From positions 1 to 64,000 of the forward strand of contig JAUIEC010000019.1 of NCBI GenBank assembly GCA_030428945.1: 64,000 nucleotides of DNA, read 5' to 3'. Source of the DNA: Phycisphaerae bacterium. Lineage in GTDB: Bacteria > Planctomycetota > Phycisphaerae > UBA1845 > Fen-1342. A program made the position numbers and the translations under genes. Numbering within the stretch: position 1 is the stretch's first letter; each line of letters opens with the position of its first letter. The notes beneath the pieces were generated by a model. The model had not been told where the DNA came from, ran no database searches, and worked only from the letters and a program-made list of their open reading frames with translations. Positions 46,047 through 54,197 of the stretch are shown here, piece by piece.

Positions 46047-46176
46047 CGCGGGTTGATGCAGCCACGCGGTGCGGCATCGACGCATGCCGCGCCCGCCTTG
46101 GATGGAACCGCGGTCTGCCGCGTCGATGACGCACCCTACGAACGGTTCGCGCAGATTGATCTCGCTGCCGAAGGAC

Positions 46177-46296
46177 GGTGAAAACGTGAAGGCGTGAAAG
46201 GGTGAAAGAGGGAAGACCCGCCGGGGAATCGTCGGCATGAGATCGTCGCGAACGTGTGCCACTGCGATCTTCGCGATCTTCGCAGTGTCTTCTCCG
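46177..46296. repeat. composite repeat module, copy 2
   Basis: The second copy of the module at 45945-46046. It carries an extra 9-bp tandem duplication (GATCTTCGC) that turns the end into a perfect hairpin, CACTGCGA (46260-46267) with TCGCAGTG (46280-46287). The 15-mer GCGAAGATCGCAGTG, its reverse complement, also occurs at 57281-57295 next to another array. Confidence 0.75.
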
Positions 46297-46307
46297 CTGG
46301 GCCCGCC

Positions 46308-47948
46308 TCAGACCGGTTCGCGGCCGACCTGGAGTTGGTCTTCGGCACGGCGGATGTCGATGTGGCAGCGCCACGCTTCGCGTGGTTCGGGGTGGTCGCT
46401 GCGGAAGTGCACGCCGCGGGATTCGCAGCGGGTGGCGGCCGCGAGGGTGATCGCCTGCGCGACGGTCAGCATGTTCTGGGTTTCCCAGGCGGTCGGGGCG
46501 TCGAAGACCTTGTCGAGCACGTAGCGGGCCCAGAAGTCGATGATCTCGATCGTCTCGGTCAGGCGATCGCCGCTGCGTTCGATCCCGACGTTCCGCGACA
46601 TGACGCTCTGCAGGCTGTGCCGGACATCGTCCAGATCCAGCGCCGTCCGCGGACTGTCCGGCAGGTGGTGGCTGAGCGGGGCCGGACGCGGACTCGAACC
46701 GTGCGGACCGGCGCAGGCCGCCGCCGACCGGCCGGCCTGCCCGCCGAAGACAAGCCCCTCGAGCAGCGAATTGCTGGCCAGGCGATTGGCCCCGTGAATG
46801 CCGGCCGAGGCCACCTCGCCGCAGGCGAACAGTCCGGCGATGTCGGTGGACGTATCGGCCTCGGCGACGACGCCGCCGATGCCGTAGTGGGCGCTCGGTC
46901 GCACCGGGATCAGGTCGTGCTGCGGATCGATGTCGAAGTCGCGGCACAGTTCCGCGATGTTCGGGAAGCGCTCGACGAACCGCCCGGGCGGGAAGTGCCG
47001 GACGTCGAGAAAGACGTGCGTGCCGCCTTCGCTGCGCATCTCGGAGAGGATCGCCCGGCTGACGATGTCGCGCGACGCCAGTTCGCCGCGCTCGTCGTAG
47101 CGGGCCATGAACCGCTGGCCGGCCCGGTTCACCAGGCGCCCTCCCTCGCCGCGGACCGCTTCGCTGATCAGGGCCCGGGCGGCCCCGGCGATGTACAGCG
47201 TGGTCGGATGGAACTGGACCATTTCGGGATCGCGCAGCCGGGCGCCGGCCCGCAGCGCCATCGCCAGTCCGTCTCCGGTCGAGACCAGCGGGTTGGTCGT
47301 CTCGCGAAAGATCCGCCCGACGCCACCGCTGGCGAGCACCGTGGCCGACGACCAGATCAACTGGTGCCCGTGCCGGGCGTGCCAGGTGACGGCTCCGACC
47401 GCGGCCGAATCACGCGTCAGAATGTCGATCGCGAAGCAGTGCTCGAAGATGCGGATCCGCGGGTTCTTTCCGGCCTGTCCGGCCAGCACGCGGCTCAGTT
47501 CGCGTCCGGTCGCGTCTCCCTGGGCGTGCACGATTCGACTGGCGCTGTGCGCGCCCTCGCGACCGGCGGCGATGTGCCCGTCGCGCATGTCGAAGCGGGC
47601 CCCCCAGTCCTGCAGTTCGGCGATCTGCGCCGCGCCCGCCTGCACGAGGGTCGCGACCCGGGCGGGGTCCGCCAGTTCACAGGCACAGGCGAGCGTATCG
47701 GCCGCATGCGCCGCCGTGCTGTCGGCCGAGTCGAGCACGGCGGCGATGCCGCCCTGGGCCCAACTGGTCGAGGAGGTCTGGCAGTCGGCCTTGGTGATCA
47801 GCAGGACGTCGGCGCCGGCCTCGGCGGCCGCGAGGGCGGCCCGCAGTCCGGCGACGCCGGAGCCGATCACGAGGACGTCGGTGAACAGGTGCGGCAGGCG
47901 ATGGGTGTCGAAGTTGGTCAGGTAGCGGCGACGCGCGACGTGATTCAT
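46308..47948 (-). CDS. nadB: L-aspartate oxidase
   Basis: A 546-residue flavoprotein that oxidises L-aspartate to iminoaspartate, the first step of NAD synthesis. The FAD motif is DVLVIGSGVAGLRAALAAAE; SSTSWAQGGIAAVL follows. The capping-domain region contains QFHPTTLYI and RGEGGRLVN, and the C-terminal FAD-contact region is FACGEVASAGIHGANRLASN. Full length for the family. It is the last gene of a minus-strand run rarA - 5-formyl-THF cyclo-ligase - nadB with 4-bp and 11-bp overlaps. No nadA or nadC is present, so pathway partners are elsewhere. The stop is 11 bp from the composite repeat module. Confidence 0.95.
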   Translation of the reverse strand: MNHVARRRYLTNFDTHRLPHLFTDVLVIGSGVAGLRAALAAAEAGADVLLITKADCQTSSTSWAQGGIAAVLDSADSTAAHAADTLACACELADPARVATLVQAGAAQIAELQDWGARFDMRDGHIAAGREGAHSASRIVHAQGDATGRELSRVLAGQAGKNPRIRIFEHCFAIDILTRDSAAVGAVTWHARHGHQLIWSSATVLASGGVGRIFRETTNPLVSTGDGLAMALRAGARLRDPEMVQFHPTTLYIAGAARALISEAVRGEGGRLVNRAGQRFMARYDERGELASRDIVSRAILSEMRSEGGTHVFLDVRHFPPGRFVERFPNIAELCRDFDIDPQHDLIPVRPSAHYGIGGVVAEADTSTDIAGLFACGEVASAGIHGANRLASNSLLEGLVFGGQAGRSAAACAGPHGSSPRPAPLSHHLPDSPRTALDLDDVRHSLQSVMSRNVGIERSGDRLTETIEIIDFWARYVLDKVFDAPTAWETQNMLTVAQAITLAAATRCESRGVHFRSDHPEPREAWRCHIDIRRAEDQLQVGREPV

Positions 47949-48523
47949 GATCCGCTCTTGAAGCGCCGCACCTTCTCGTCGGTGACGAGCATGCCCATCC
48001 GCACGTCGGTTTCGTCGTGCGGAACGGTGCCGACGAACTGCTGCTCGAACGCCAGTCCGCAGACCGTCGCGTGCAGATCGGGGTGCATCAGGAAGCGATC
48101 GTAGAAGCCGCGGCCGCGGCCGAGCCGGTTGCCGCGGGCGTCGAAGCCGAGGCCGGGGACGATGATCAGGTCGATGTCGCCGACCGGGAACGGCATGCCG
48201 TCGGCCGGTTCACGGATGCCCATGCCGCCGACGCGGACGTCGGTGTCGAGCGAGCGGATCTCGATCGGGATCATGCGGCGCTGTTCCCAGGAGACCTTGG
48301 GAACCAGGACGCGTTTGTGATCGGCCCAACTGCGGAGCGCGATCAGGTTGGTGTCGACTTCCTGCGGCGTCGACAGGAACAGCATGACGACCTGGGCCTT
48401 GACGAACTCGCGCTGCTCGACGAGCAGCTTGGTCGCCGCGAGACTCCGGTCGTGGCGCTCCTCGGGCGAGATCGCGGCCAGCATCTGCCGCAGCTTGTTT
48501 CGGAATTCCTTCTTAATCGGCAT
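47945..48523 (-). CDS. 5-formyltetrahydrofolate cyclo-ligase
   Basis: A 192-residue enzyme that converts 5-formyl-THF to 5,10-methenyl-THF using ATP. Family features are the N-terminal basic helix (KKEFRNKLRQML), VVMLFLSTPQEVDT, LIIVPGLGFDARGNRLGRG and GRGFYDRFL with the phosphate-binding glycines. The ATG at 48523 lies 11 bp inside the rarA 3' end, and its stop overlaps the nadB start by 4 bp, indicating co-translation. The gene is probably driven from upstream of rarA. Confidence 0.93.
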   Translation of the reverse strand: MPIKKEFRNKLRQMLAAISPEERHDRSLAATKLLVEQREFVKAQVVMLFLSTPQEVDTNLIALRSWADHKRVLVPKVSWEQRRMIPIEIRSLDTDVRVGGMGIREPADGMPFPVGDIDLIIVPGLGFDARGNRLGRGRGFYDRFLMHPDLHATVCGLAFEQQFVGTVPHDETDVRMGMLVTDEKVRRFKSGS

Positions 48524-49841
48524 CAGGCTGCGATCCGTGGTCACCACCGTGCAGGTAGTTGCGCAGGTGACGAAGCCGTTCGGCGATGCGGGCTTCGAAG
48601 CCACGCTCGGTTGGATTGTAGTAGCGACGCGTCGCGCCGAGGTAGGCCTGGCGGACAATTCCGTCGGGAACATCATGCGGCGACCGGTAAGGTGCCCGGG
48701 CGTCGCGCTTCGGCCGCGAACGCAGGTGCCCCGGGACCGGGAGCGTGGCGTTCTCGCGGACATCCGCCCGCGCAGCCGCGATCGCCCGGGTGACGGCGTT
48801 CGACTTGCTCGCACAGGCGAGGTAGACGGTCGCCTGCGCAAGGGCGTACTGGCACTCGGGCAGGCCGATCTGGGCGGTGATCGTCAGGGTCGAAGCGGCC
48901 AGCGTCAGGGCCTGCGGGTCGGCGTTGCCGATGTCCTCGGACGCCAGGATCGCGAGGCGGCGGGCGATGAAGAGCGGATCCTCGCCCCCTTCCAGCATCC
49001 GCGCCAGCCAGTAGAGCGCGGCATCGACATCGCTGCCGCGCACGCTCTTGATCAGGGCCGAGGTCACGTCGTAATGCTCGTCGCCCGAGGCGTCGTAGGG
49101 CACGTGCTTGCGCTGCAGGGCCGCCGCGACGTCCTCGGCCGTGATCGCCTGCCGCTGTTCGAGTCGCACGAGCCGACCGGCCAGTTCCAGCCCGTTCAGC
49201 AGGCGACGGGCATCGCCGTCGGCCATTTCGATCAGGCGCTCGGCCGCGGCGTCGGGCAGATCCAGTTCCCACGCGCCGAGGCCGTGCTGGCGGTCACCGT
49301 TGGCGGCGACCAGCAGGGCCCGCTGCGCTTCGGGCGGCAGCGGCAGCAGTTCGAAGACGTGGCTGCGCGAGAGCAGCGGGGTGTTGATCGAAACGAACGG
49401 GTTCTCGGTGGTGGCCCCGAGCAGGATCAGGATGCCCTCCTCGACATCGCGCAGCAGCGCGTCCTGCTGGCTGCGGTTGAAGCGGTGGATCTCGTCGAGG
49501 AACAGCAGCGTCCGCCGACCGCTGGTCAGCAGGCGGTCATGGGCGGCCGCACTGGTGGCCCGCACGTCGCGCACGCCGGCCTCGGCCGCGTGCAGCGAGA
49601 CGAAGAACGCGTCGCTTTCGCCGGCGATCAGGTGCGCGAGGGTCGTCTTGCCGCAACCGGGCGGGCCGTGCAGGATCACGCTGGCAAGGCTGCCGGAGGC
49701 CAGCAACTGCCGCAGCGGCCCCTGGGGCCCGAGCAGGTGCTGCTGCCCGACATACGCATCAAGCGACCGCGGCCGCATCCGCATCGCCAGCGGCTGAACG
49801 CTGCGTCGCTGCCGGTCTTCCTGTTCGTGGAAGAGGTCCAT
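48513..49841 (-). CDS. rarA: replication-associated recombination protein A (MgsA/RarA AAA ATPase)
   Basis: A 442-residue clamp-loader-like AAA+ ATPase acting at stalled replication forks. The N-terminal MRPRSLDAYVGQQHLLGP is typical. Walker A is GPPGCGKTT, Walker B LLFLDEIHRFN and sensor 1 LLGATTENPF. The C-terminal tetramerisation part contains YDVTSALIKSVRGSD, ARRLAILASEDIG and YPYRSPHD-type ends (here APYRSPHD). The ATG at 49841 lies immediately after an octamer array, so the leader is repeat-derived if transcription starts at ogt. It forms an operon with 5-formyl-THF cyclo-ligase and nadB. Confidence 0.95.
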   Translation of the reverse strand: MDLFHEQEDRQRRSVQPLAMRMRPRSLDAYVGQQHLLGPQGPLRQLLASGSLASVILHGPPGCGKTTLAHLIAGESDAFFVSLHAAEAGVRDVRATSAAAHDRLLTSGRRTLLFLDEIHRFNRSQQDALLRDVEEGILILLGATTENPFVSINTPLLSRSHVFELLPLPPEAQRALLVAANGDRQHGLGAWELDLPDAAAERLIEMADGDARRLLNGLELAGRLVRLEQRQAITAEDVAAALQRKHVPYDASGDEHYDVTSALIKSVRGSDVDAALYWLARMLEGGEDPLFIARRLAILASEDIGNADPQALTLAASTLTITAQIGLPECQYALAQATVYLACASKSNAVTRAIAAARADVRENATLPVPGHLRSRPKRDARAPYRSPHDVPDGIVRQAYLGATRRYYNPTERGFEARIAERLRHLRNYLHGGDHGSQPDAD

Positions 49842-49847
49842 GGTAAG

Positions 49848-49936
49848 AGGGAGCCAGGGAGCGAGGGAGCGAGGGAGCAAGCAATGTCCGGGGCCTGCAT
49901 CTCGCTCCCTTGCTCCCTGGGTCCCTAGCTCCCTTC
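49848..49936. repeat. facing GGGAGCGA octamer arrays between rarA and ogt
   Basis: The plus-strand array GGGAGCCA/GGGAGCGA (49848-49882) faces the complementary array CTCGCTCC/TTGCTCCC (49901-49936) across an 18-bp spacer, giving a potential stem of more than 30 bp. The right array contains the ogt stop codon (TAG within GGGAGCTAGGG on the minus strand). Confidence 0.9.
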
Positions 49937-50440
49937 TCCTGCCCTCGCTTCCATGGCGAGCAGTCTTCGTTTGAGGTTCAGTCCGCCGGCGCCGGAGTAG
50001 CCGCCGAGGGAGCCGTCGTGGCGGCAGATCCGGTGGCACGGAATGACGATCGGGACCGGGTTGCGTTTCATGGCCATGCCGACCGCGCGGGCCGCCTGGG
50101 GCTTGCCGACGGCGCGGGCCAGGTCGCGATAGCTGCTGGTCGTGCCGTAGGCGACCTGCTCGCAGGCCTGCCAGACGCGCCGTTGAAAGGCGGTGTGCTC
50201 GTGCAGATCGAGCGAGACGTCGAACGTGGTCGCCTCGCCCCGGAAATAGGCCTGCAACTGGCCCGCGAAACGGGCTGCCAGGCGCGGGTTCTCCTCGGCC
50301 TGCGGGTGTCGCTGCCGGATCAGTCGGCGGGCCGCGGCGGCCGACTTCTGCGGCGTCTCGACCCCCCGCAGACCCCGCGGGCTCATCACGAAGCCGCACC
50401 AGCCCAGGTCGGTCTGCACCAGGCGATAGGTGGTTGCCAT
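49925..50440 (-). CDS. ogt: methylated-DNA--protein-cysteine methyltransferase
   Basis: A 171-residue suicide alkyltransferase that removes O6-alkyl groups from guanine in DNA. The active site is VIPCHRI with the acceptor Cys at residue 135. The winged-helix recognition segment is VAYGTTSSYRDLARAVGKPQAARAVG, and GGYSGAGGLNLKRRLLAMEA closes the domain. The N-terminal part is a short Ogt-like domain without the Ada regulatory region. The C-terminal GEGS and TAG stop are encoded by the octamer array, exactly as in the unrelated phosphatase at 20766-21983 (also GEGS...). It may be transcribed with rarA downstream, although the inverted arrays intervene. Confidence 0.95.
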   Translation of the reverse strand: MATTYRLVQTDLGWCGFVMSPRGLRGVETPQKSAAAARRLIRQRHPQAEENPRLAARFAGQLQAYFRGEATTFDVSLDLHEHTAFQRRVWQACEQVAYGTTSSYRDLARAVGKPQAARAVGMAMKRNPVPIVIPCHRICRHDGSLGGYSGAGGLNLKRRLLAMEARAGEGS

Positions 50441-50632
50441 CGTCCCCGTCCTCCGTTCGCGCCGCCGACCGCCGGGCCGGCGGCCGCATGCTGCGGCCCC
50501 CCTATCCTAAGTCGCGGGTGACCGATCCAATAGCCCCGGTGCACGGTGAAGCGTGGAAATGTGACGGCAGCGCCCGGCCGGGCCGCGCTGCCGCGCTTCT
50601 GCCACCGGCTGAACCGCCCGTCCCGGCCGGGA

Positions 50633-50661
50633 TTGTCGGTGACGTCCTGGTGCGGGATACT
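50633..50661 (+). promoter_or_regulatory. candidate promoter of the gene at 50670
   Basis: TTGTCG (50633-50638) and GATACT (50656-50661) are 17 nt apart. The -10 ends 8 nt before the ATG, suggesting a leaderless transcript. The remainder of 50441-50632 shows only a minus-strand TAGGAT box (50509-50504) that could serve ogt. Confidence 0.45.
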
Positions 50662-50669
50662 GGCTCGCC

Positions 50670-51152
50670 ATGGAAGCGCTCAGTCTGATTCCGTGGAGCG
50701 ATCCGCTCGTGCTGGCCGTGGTCTTCGGGGTCGTGGTCGTGGCCGGGCTGAGCGTGCTGCGCTGGTGGTGGGACAGGATTCGTGAAGCGGCCCGGCGGCG
50801 CCGTCTGCGCCGCGAGGTCCGCACGCACCGGACGTTCGCCGAAGAGCAGCAGTCGCGGCAGGAGGAACTGGGCAACCGGATCCTGGCGACCAGTTCCACG
50901 CAGGAAATCATCGGCTTCGATGTCGTTCGCCAGATCGAGGCCGTCTTCACCGACGGACACCCGACCCCGGCCAAGGCGGTCGCGGCGCTCAAGGCGCTGG
51001 CCGCCGCCCAGGGGGCCAACGCGATCATCAACCTCGCCAGTGACCGCCCGCCCTCCGGCCGGTACGTGGCCCGCGGCGACGCGGTCATCGTCCGGGCCCA
51101 CGACCTGCCCCGGACGACCGCGCCAAGCCCTCCGGATCAGAACAAACAATAA
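50670..51152 (+). CDS. membrane-anchored YbjQ-like (DUF74-type) protein
   Basis: A 160-residue protein with one N-terminal transmembrane helix (residues about 12-32) and a basic linker. The cytoplasmic domain resembles the pentameric YbjQ/UPF0145 fold: ILATSSTQEIIGFDVVRQIE, then ALKALAAAQGANAIINLAS and VARGDAVIVRAH. In YbjQ proteins the corresponding A-x-x-x-G-A-N-A-[IV] helix and terminal strand pack the ring. The match is by eye and moderately weak. Function of the family is unknown. The start directly follows a -10-like box. Confidence 0.55.
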   Translation: MEALSLIPWSDPLVLAVVFGVVVVAGLSVLRWWWDRIREAARRRRLRREVRTHRTFAEEQQSRQEELGNRILATSSTQEIIGFDVVRQIEAVFTDGHPTPAKAVAALKALAAAQGANAIINLASDRPPSGRYVARGDAVIVRAHDLPRTTAPSPPDQNKQ

Positions 51153-51307
51153 CTTAACATGGCCCGCCCGGGTCCGGCGCACGGCGGAGGATCGGTGCGC
51201 TTTTGCAGACCCGGCCGGTACGCTACGCTGTGAGTCGGTCGGGTCGATCCTCTCGACGCGGCCGAAGAGCGACCTCAACACAACGCATCGTACTGGGAGA
51301 CCTCGCC

Positions 51308-52687
51308 ATGCGGACGGCACGGAAGGTAACGCTGGTCCGGACTGTCGCAACGCTCGCCCTGCTCGTTCCGTTCCTGCTGCAGCCGGGCTGCAGCGAGCCA
51401 TCGCCGGCTGTCATGGAGCCCCCCGTCGCGGCCAAGTGGCTGACGATCGTCACGCCGCACAACGCCCGCATCTGCGAGGTCTTCGAACAGGCGTTCAACG
51501 AGTGGTACCAGAAGGAGCACCAGACCTCGATCTTCTTCAACTGGGTCACGTTCGGAACGCCCGAGTGCCTGTCCTACATCGAGGAGACCAGCGGCGCCGC
51601 CACGCGTGCCAGCGACAAGCGGCGTCCGGACCTGATGTTCGGCGGCGGCATCGAAGACCACGCCCTGCTGGCCGAGCGCGGCCTGAGCCAGGGACTGCCG
51701 CTTGACGAGGAACTGCTGGCCGGTATTCCGGAGACCGTCGCCGGGCGTCGGACCCGGGACGCGGAGTCGCGCTGGCACGCCTGCGACCTGTCGAGTTTCG
51801 GCATTCTCGCCAACGTCGAACGCATCCAGCAGTGGAACCTCGACACGCCGACCGAGTGGGCCGACCTCGCCAGGCCCGAGTACCGCACCTGGGTGGCGAT
51901 CGCCGATCCCGCCCGCAGCGGCAGCAACCGCCAGGCCCTCGTCCTGATCATCAACCGCTACGGCTGGGAGGAAGGCTGGTCGATCATCGTCCGCATGCTC
52001 GCCAATGCCCGGGCCCTGGCCGACCGCAGCAGCGTCGCCCTGCACCAGGTCGAAACCGGGGTCTCCCTGGTTGCGCCGGCGGTCAGCTTCGACGGCATGA
52101 TGCTGGCGGCCGACAGCGCCGGGCGCCTCAGCTACCTGAACCCGGCCGGCGCGACGGCCGTGTCGCCGGGCGCGGTCAGCCTGCTGGCCGGGGCGAGTTC
52201 GACGAGCGTCGGGAGCGAGTTCGTCCGCTTCTGCCTGCGCGACGAGGCGCAGCGGTTGTGGGCCCTGGCGTCGGAGCATCGCCCGAACTCGGGTCCGACC
52301 CTGTACCACTATCCGATCCGCCCGGAGGTCATTCAGGCGAACGAAGGCAAGCTCGCGCTGCGCGGGAATCCGTTCGAGCCGGGCTTCGGCCTGGAAATCA
52401 GCGTCGAGCAGAGCAACCGGCAGGGCGCCATCCTCGTGCCGCTGGTCCAGGCGGTCGGTGGCAGCAACCACGTCCTGCTCCAGCAGGCCTGGGATGCCGT
52501 CATCGCGGCCGGCCTGCCGGACGAGGCGATGGCCGAACTGACCGCTCCGCCGTTCAGCGAGAAGGAGGCCTACGAGCTTGGCAAGTCCTATGCGAGCGCA
52601 TCGCCCGGCGAGCGTCAGCAGGTGCAGGAAGCCTGGGCGCAGATGTTCCGCGGGAAGCTCGAACGAGTTCTCGAACTTGCCCGCTGA
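51308..52687 (+). CDS. extracellular solute-binding lipoprotein (iron/polyamine type), orphan
   Basis: A 459-residue lipoprotein with signal peptide VATLALLVPFLLQPGC and a periplasmic-binding fold of the Fe(III)/spermidine class. Recognisable segments are LTIVTPHNARICEVFEQAFNEWY, DLMFGGGIEDHALLAERG, WADLARPEYRTWVAIADP, and AVSLLAGASSTSVGSEFVRF in the last third. No permease or ATPase gene is adjacent, so it may work with transporters elsewhere or as a binding protein for the neighbouring enzymes. The ATG at 51308 gives the signal peptide. The next gene starts before its stop (11-bp overlap), implying translational coupling with an AlkP-fold lipoprotein. Confidence 0.82.
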   Translation: MRTARKVTLVRTVATLALLVPFLLQPGCSEPSPAVMEPPVAAKWLTIVTPHNARICEVFEQAFNEWYQKEHQTSIFFNWVTFGTPECLSYIEETSGAATRASDKRRPDLMFGGGIEDHALLAERGLSQGLPLDEELLAGIPETVAGRRTRDAESRWHACDLSSFGILANVERIQQWNLDTPTEWADLARPEYRTWVAIADPARSGSNRQALVLIINRYGWEEGWSIIVRMLANARALADRSSVALHQVETGVSLVAPAVSFDGMMLAADSAGRLSYLNPAGATAVSPGAVSLLAGASSTSVGSEFVRFCLRDEAQRLWALASEHRPNSGPTLYHYPIRPEVIQANEGKLALRGNPFEPGFGLEISVEQSNRQGAILVPLVQAVGGSNHVLLQQAWDAVIAAGLPDEAMAELTAPPFSEKEAYELGKSYASASPGERQQVQEAWAQMFRGKLERVLELAR

Positions 52688-54197
52688 TCCGGCAACGCGC
52701 TGGTCGGCGCTGCTCCTGCTGCCCGTGCTGCTGCTGGCCGGATGTGCCGGCCAGGGTCCGAGCGGGTTCGCCGCGCCGACCTGGGCGACCGCCGCCGATG
52801 AAGTCGTCCGCCACTACGACCTGGACGCCGACGATCAGCCCGAGATGACGCTGCGACAGGCGCGAATCGACGCGCAGGTCGCGGCCGTCGAATTCGCTGA
52901 CGGTCCGGTCGCGCATCCCCCGGCCGGACCGGTCCCGCACCTGTTGATCATCCTCGACAGCATTCCGTTTGACGTGGTCCGCGTGGCCCAGCGAAGCGGG
53001 TGGTTCCCGCTCTTTCCGCCGCCCTCCCGACTGGTCAGCCCGTTCCCGGTGATGACCGATGTCGCCCTGGCCGACCTGTACGACATGTTCCCGCTTCCGG
53101 GCGTCGAGTCGCTCTTCCTCGACGGCGATCAACTCAGCGATCCGACCGAAACGTACCTGGCGAGCGTCAACATGCCGTGGACGGCGCGGATGGACTACAG
53201 CATGGAACCGCTCGGCCACGCGTTCACCTATTCCGATCCCGTGCCGTGGCTCGGACATGAACTCGGCCGGATCGAGCGGCGCGGCCTGGCGGCGCTGCGG
53301 GCGGGGCGTTCGTATGCCGCCTACGTGGTCGGCACCTCGGCGCTGGGTTCGCAGCAGGGACGCAACGGCCACCTGCACGCCCTGCGCCAGGTGGCGGCCC
53401 TGTGCCTGCGCGTCACCTACGAACTGCGCGGCGCCGTGCAGATCACGCTGATCTCGGACCACGGACACGACTTCCAGCCCGGCCGCTGGATCGCGCTGGC
53501 CGACGGACTGCGCGACCTCGGCTTCCGGATCGGAACGCGGCGCGGCCCCGGCATCGACGCGATCGTGCCGGCCTGGGGACTGGTCAGTTGCGCCGCGATC
53601 TACACCGATCAGCCGCGTGAAATCGCAACCGCGGCCGTGCTGCTCGAAGGTGTCGAGCACTGCGCCCTGCGTGATCCCGCGCGGCCGGATGTCGTGCTGC
53701 TGCTGGGACGCGACGGTCAGGCCGAGATCGCCCGCACGGCCGAGGGTCTGTACGCCTACCGCAGCGTCACCGGTGATCCGCTGGGACTGTCGCCTCCTGA
53801 CGACCGCATCGTGACGATGCGCCGCGAAGACTGGCTGCGCGCGACGCTGGCCGACCCCTGGCCCGCGGCCGTTCCGCGGATCTGGGATGCCTTCGACGAT
53901 CGGTTCGTGCAGGCCCCCGAGGTGCTGGTCTCGCTCGGCCCCGGTTACTACACCGGCAGTCGCGACCTGCGCGGCCGGATGAAGATGGCGGCCACGCACG
54001 GCAGTCTGCGCACCGCCGGGTCAATCGGTTTCGCGATGACGACCGCCGGCCGATTGCCGTCCGGCCTGGCGATCGGGGATCTGCCCGCGGCGCTGGCCGG
54101 CGTCAACCTGACCCTCCCCGGCCAGGTAGCCGGCGAAACTGCGACCGTCGAGCGGGGCGACCGGCCGCTCGCCGAGCAGGTCGAGGACGGTCGGTAG
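52677..54197 (+). CDS. AlkP-superfamily-like lipoprotein
   Basis: A 506-residue lipoprotein. From a TTG start at 52677 the signal is ALLLLPVLLLAGC. The body resembles an alkaline-phosphatase-superfamily fold: LLIILDSIPFDVVRV (first metal Asp region), then a GRNGHLHAL segment and LISDHGHDFQ, the usual D-H-G metal motif. The canonical Ser/Thr nucleophile loop is not obvious, so activity is uncertain. Upstream in-frame starts (ATG 52590) would add an unusually long basic leader inside the preceding gene. The last 177 bp overlap, in antisense, the convergent AlkP-family gene. It is coupled to the orphan solute-binding protein. Confidence 0.65.
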   Translation: MPADPATRWSALLLLPVLLLAGCAGQGPSGFAAPTWATAADEVVRHYDLDADDQPEMTLRQARIDAQVAAVEFADGPVAHPPAGPVPHLLIILDSIPFDVVRVAQRSGWFPLFPPPSRLVSPFPVMTDVALADLYDMFPLPGVESLFLDGDQLSDPTETYLASVNMPWTARMDYSMEPLGHAFTYSDPVPWLGHELGRIERRGLAALRAGRSYAAYVVGTSALGSQQGRNGHLHALRQVAALCLRVTYELRGAVQITLISDHGHDFQPGRWIALADGLRDLGFRIGTRRGPGIDAIVPAWGLVSCAAIYTDQPREIATAAVLLEGVEHCALRDPARPDVVLLLGRDGQAEIARTAEGLYAYRSVTGDPLGLSPPDDRIVTMRREDWLRATLADPWPAAVPRIWDAFDDRFVQAPEVLVSLGPGYYTGSRDLRGRMKMAATHGSLRTAGSIGFAMTTAGRLPSGLAIGDLPAALAGVNLTLPGQVAGETATVERGDRPLAEQVEDGR

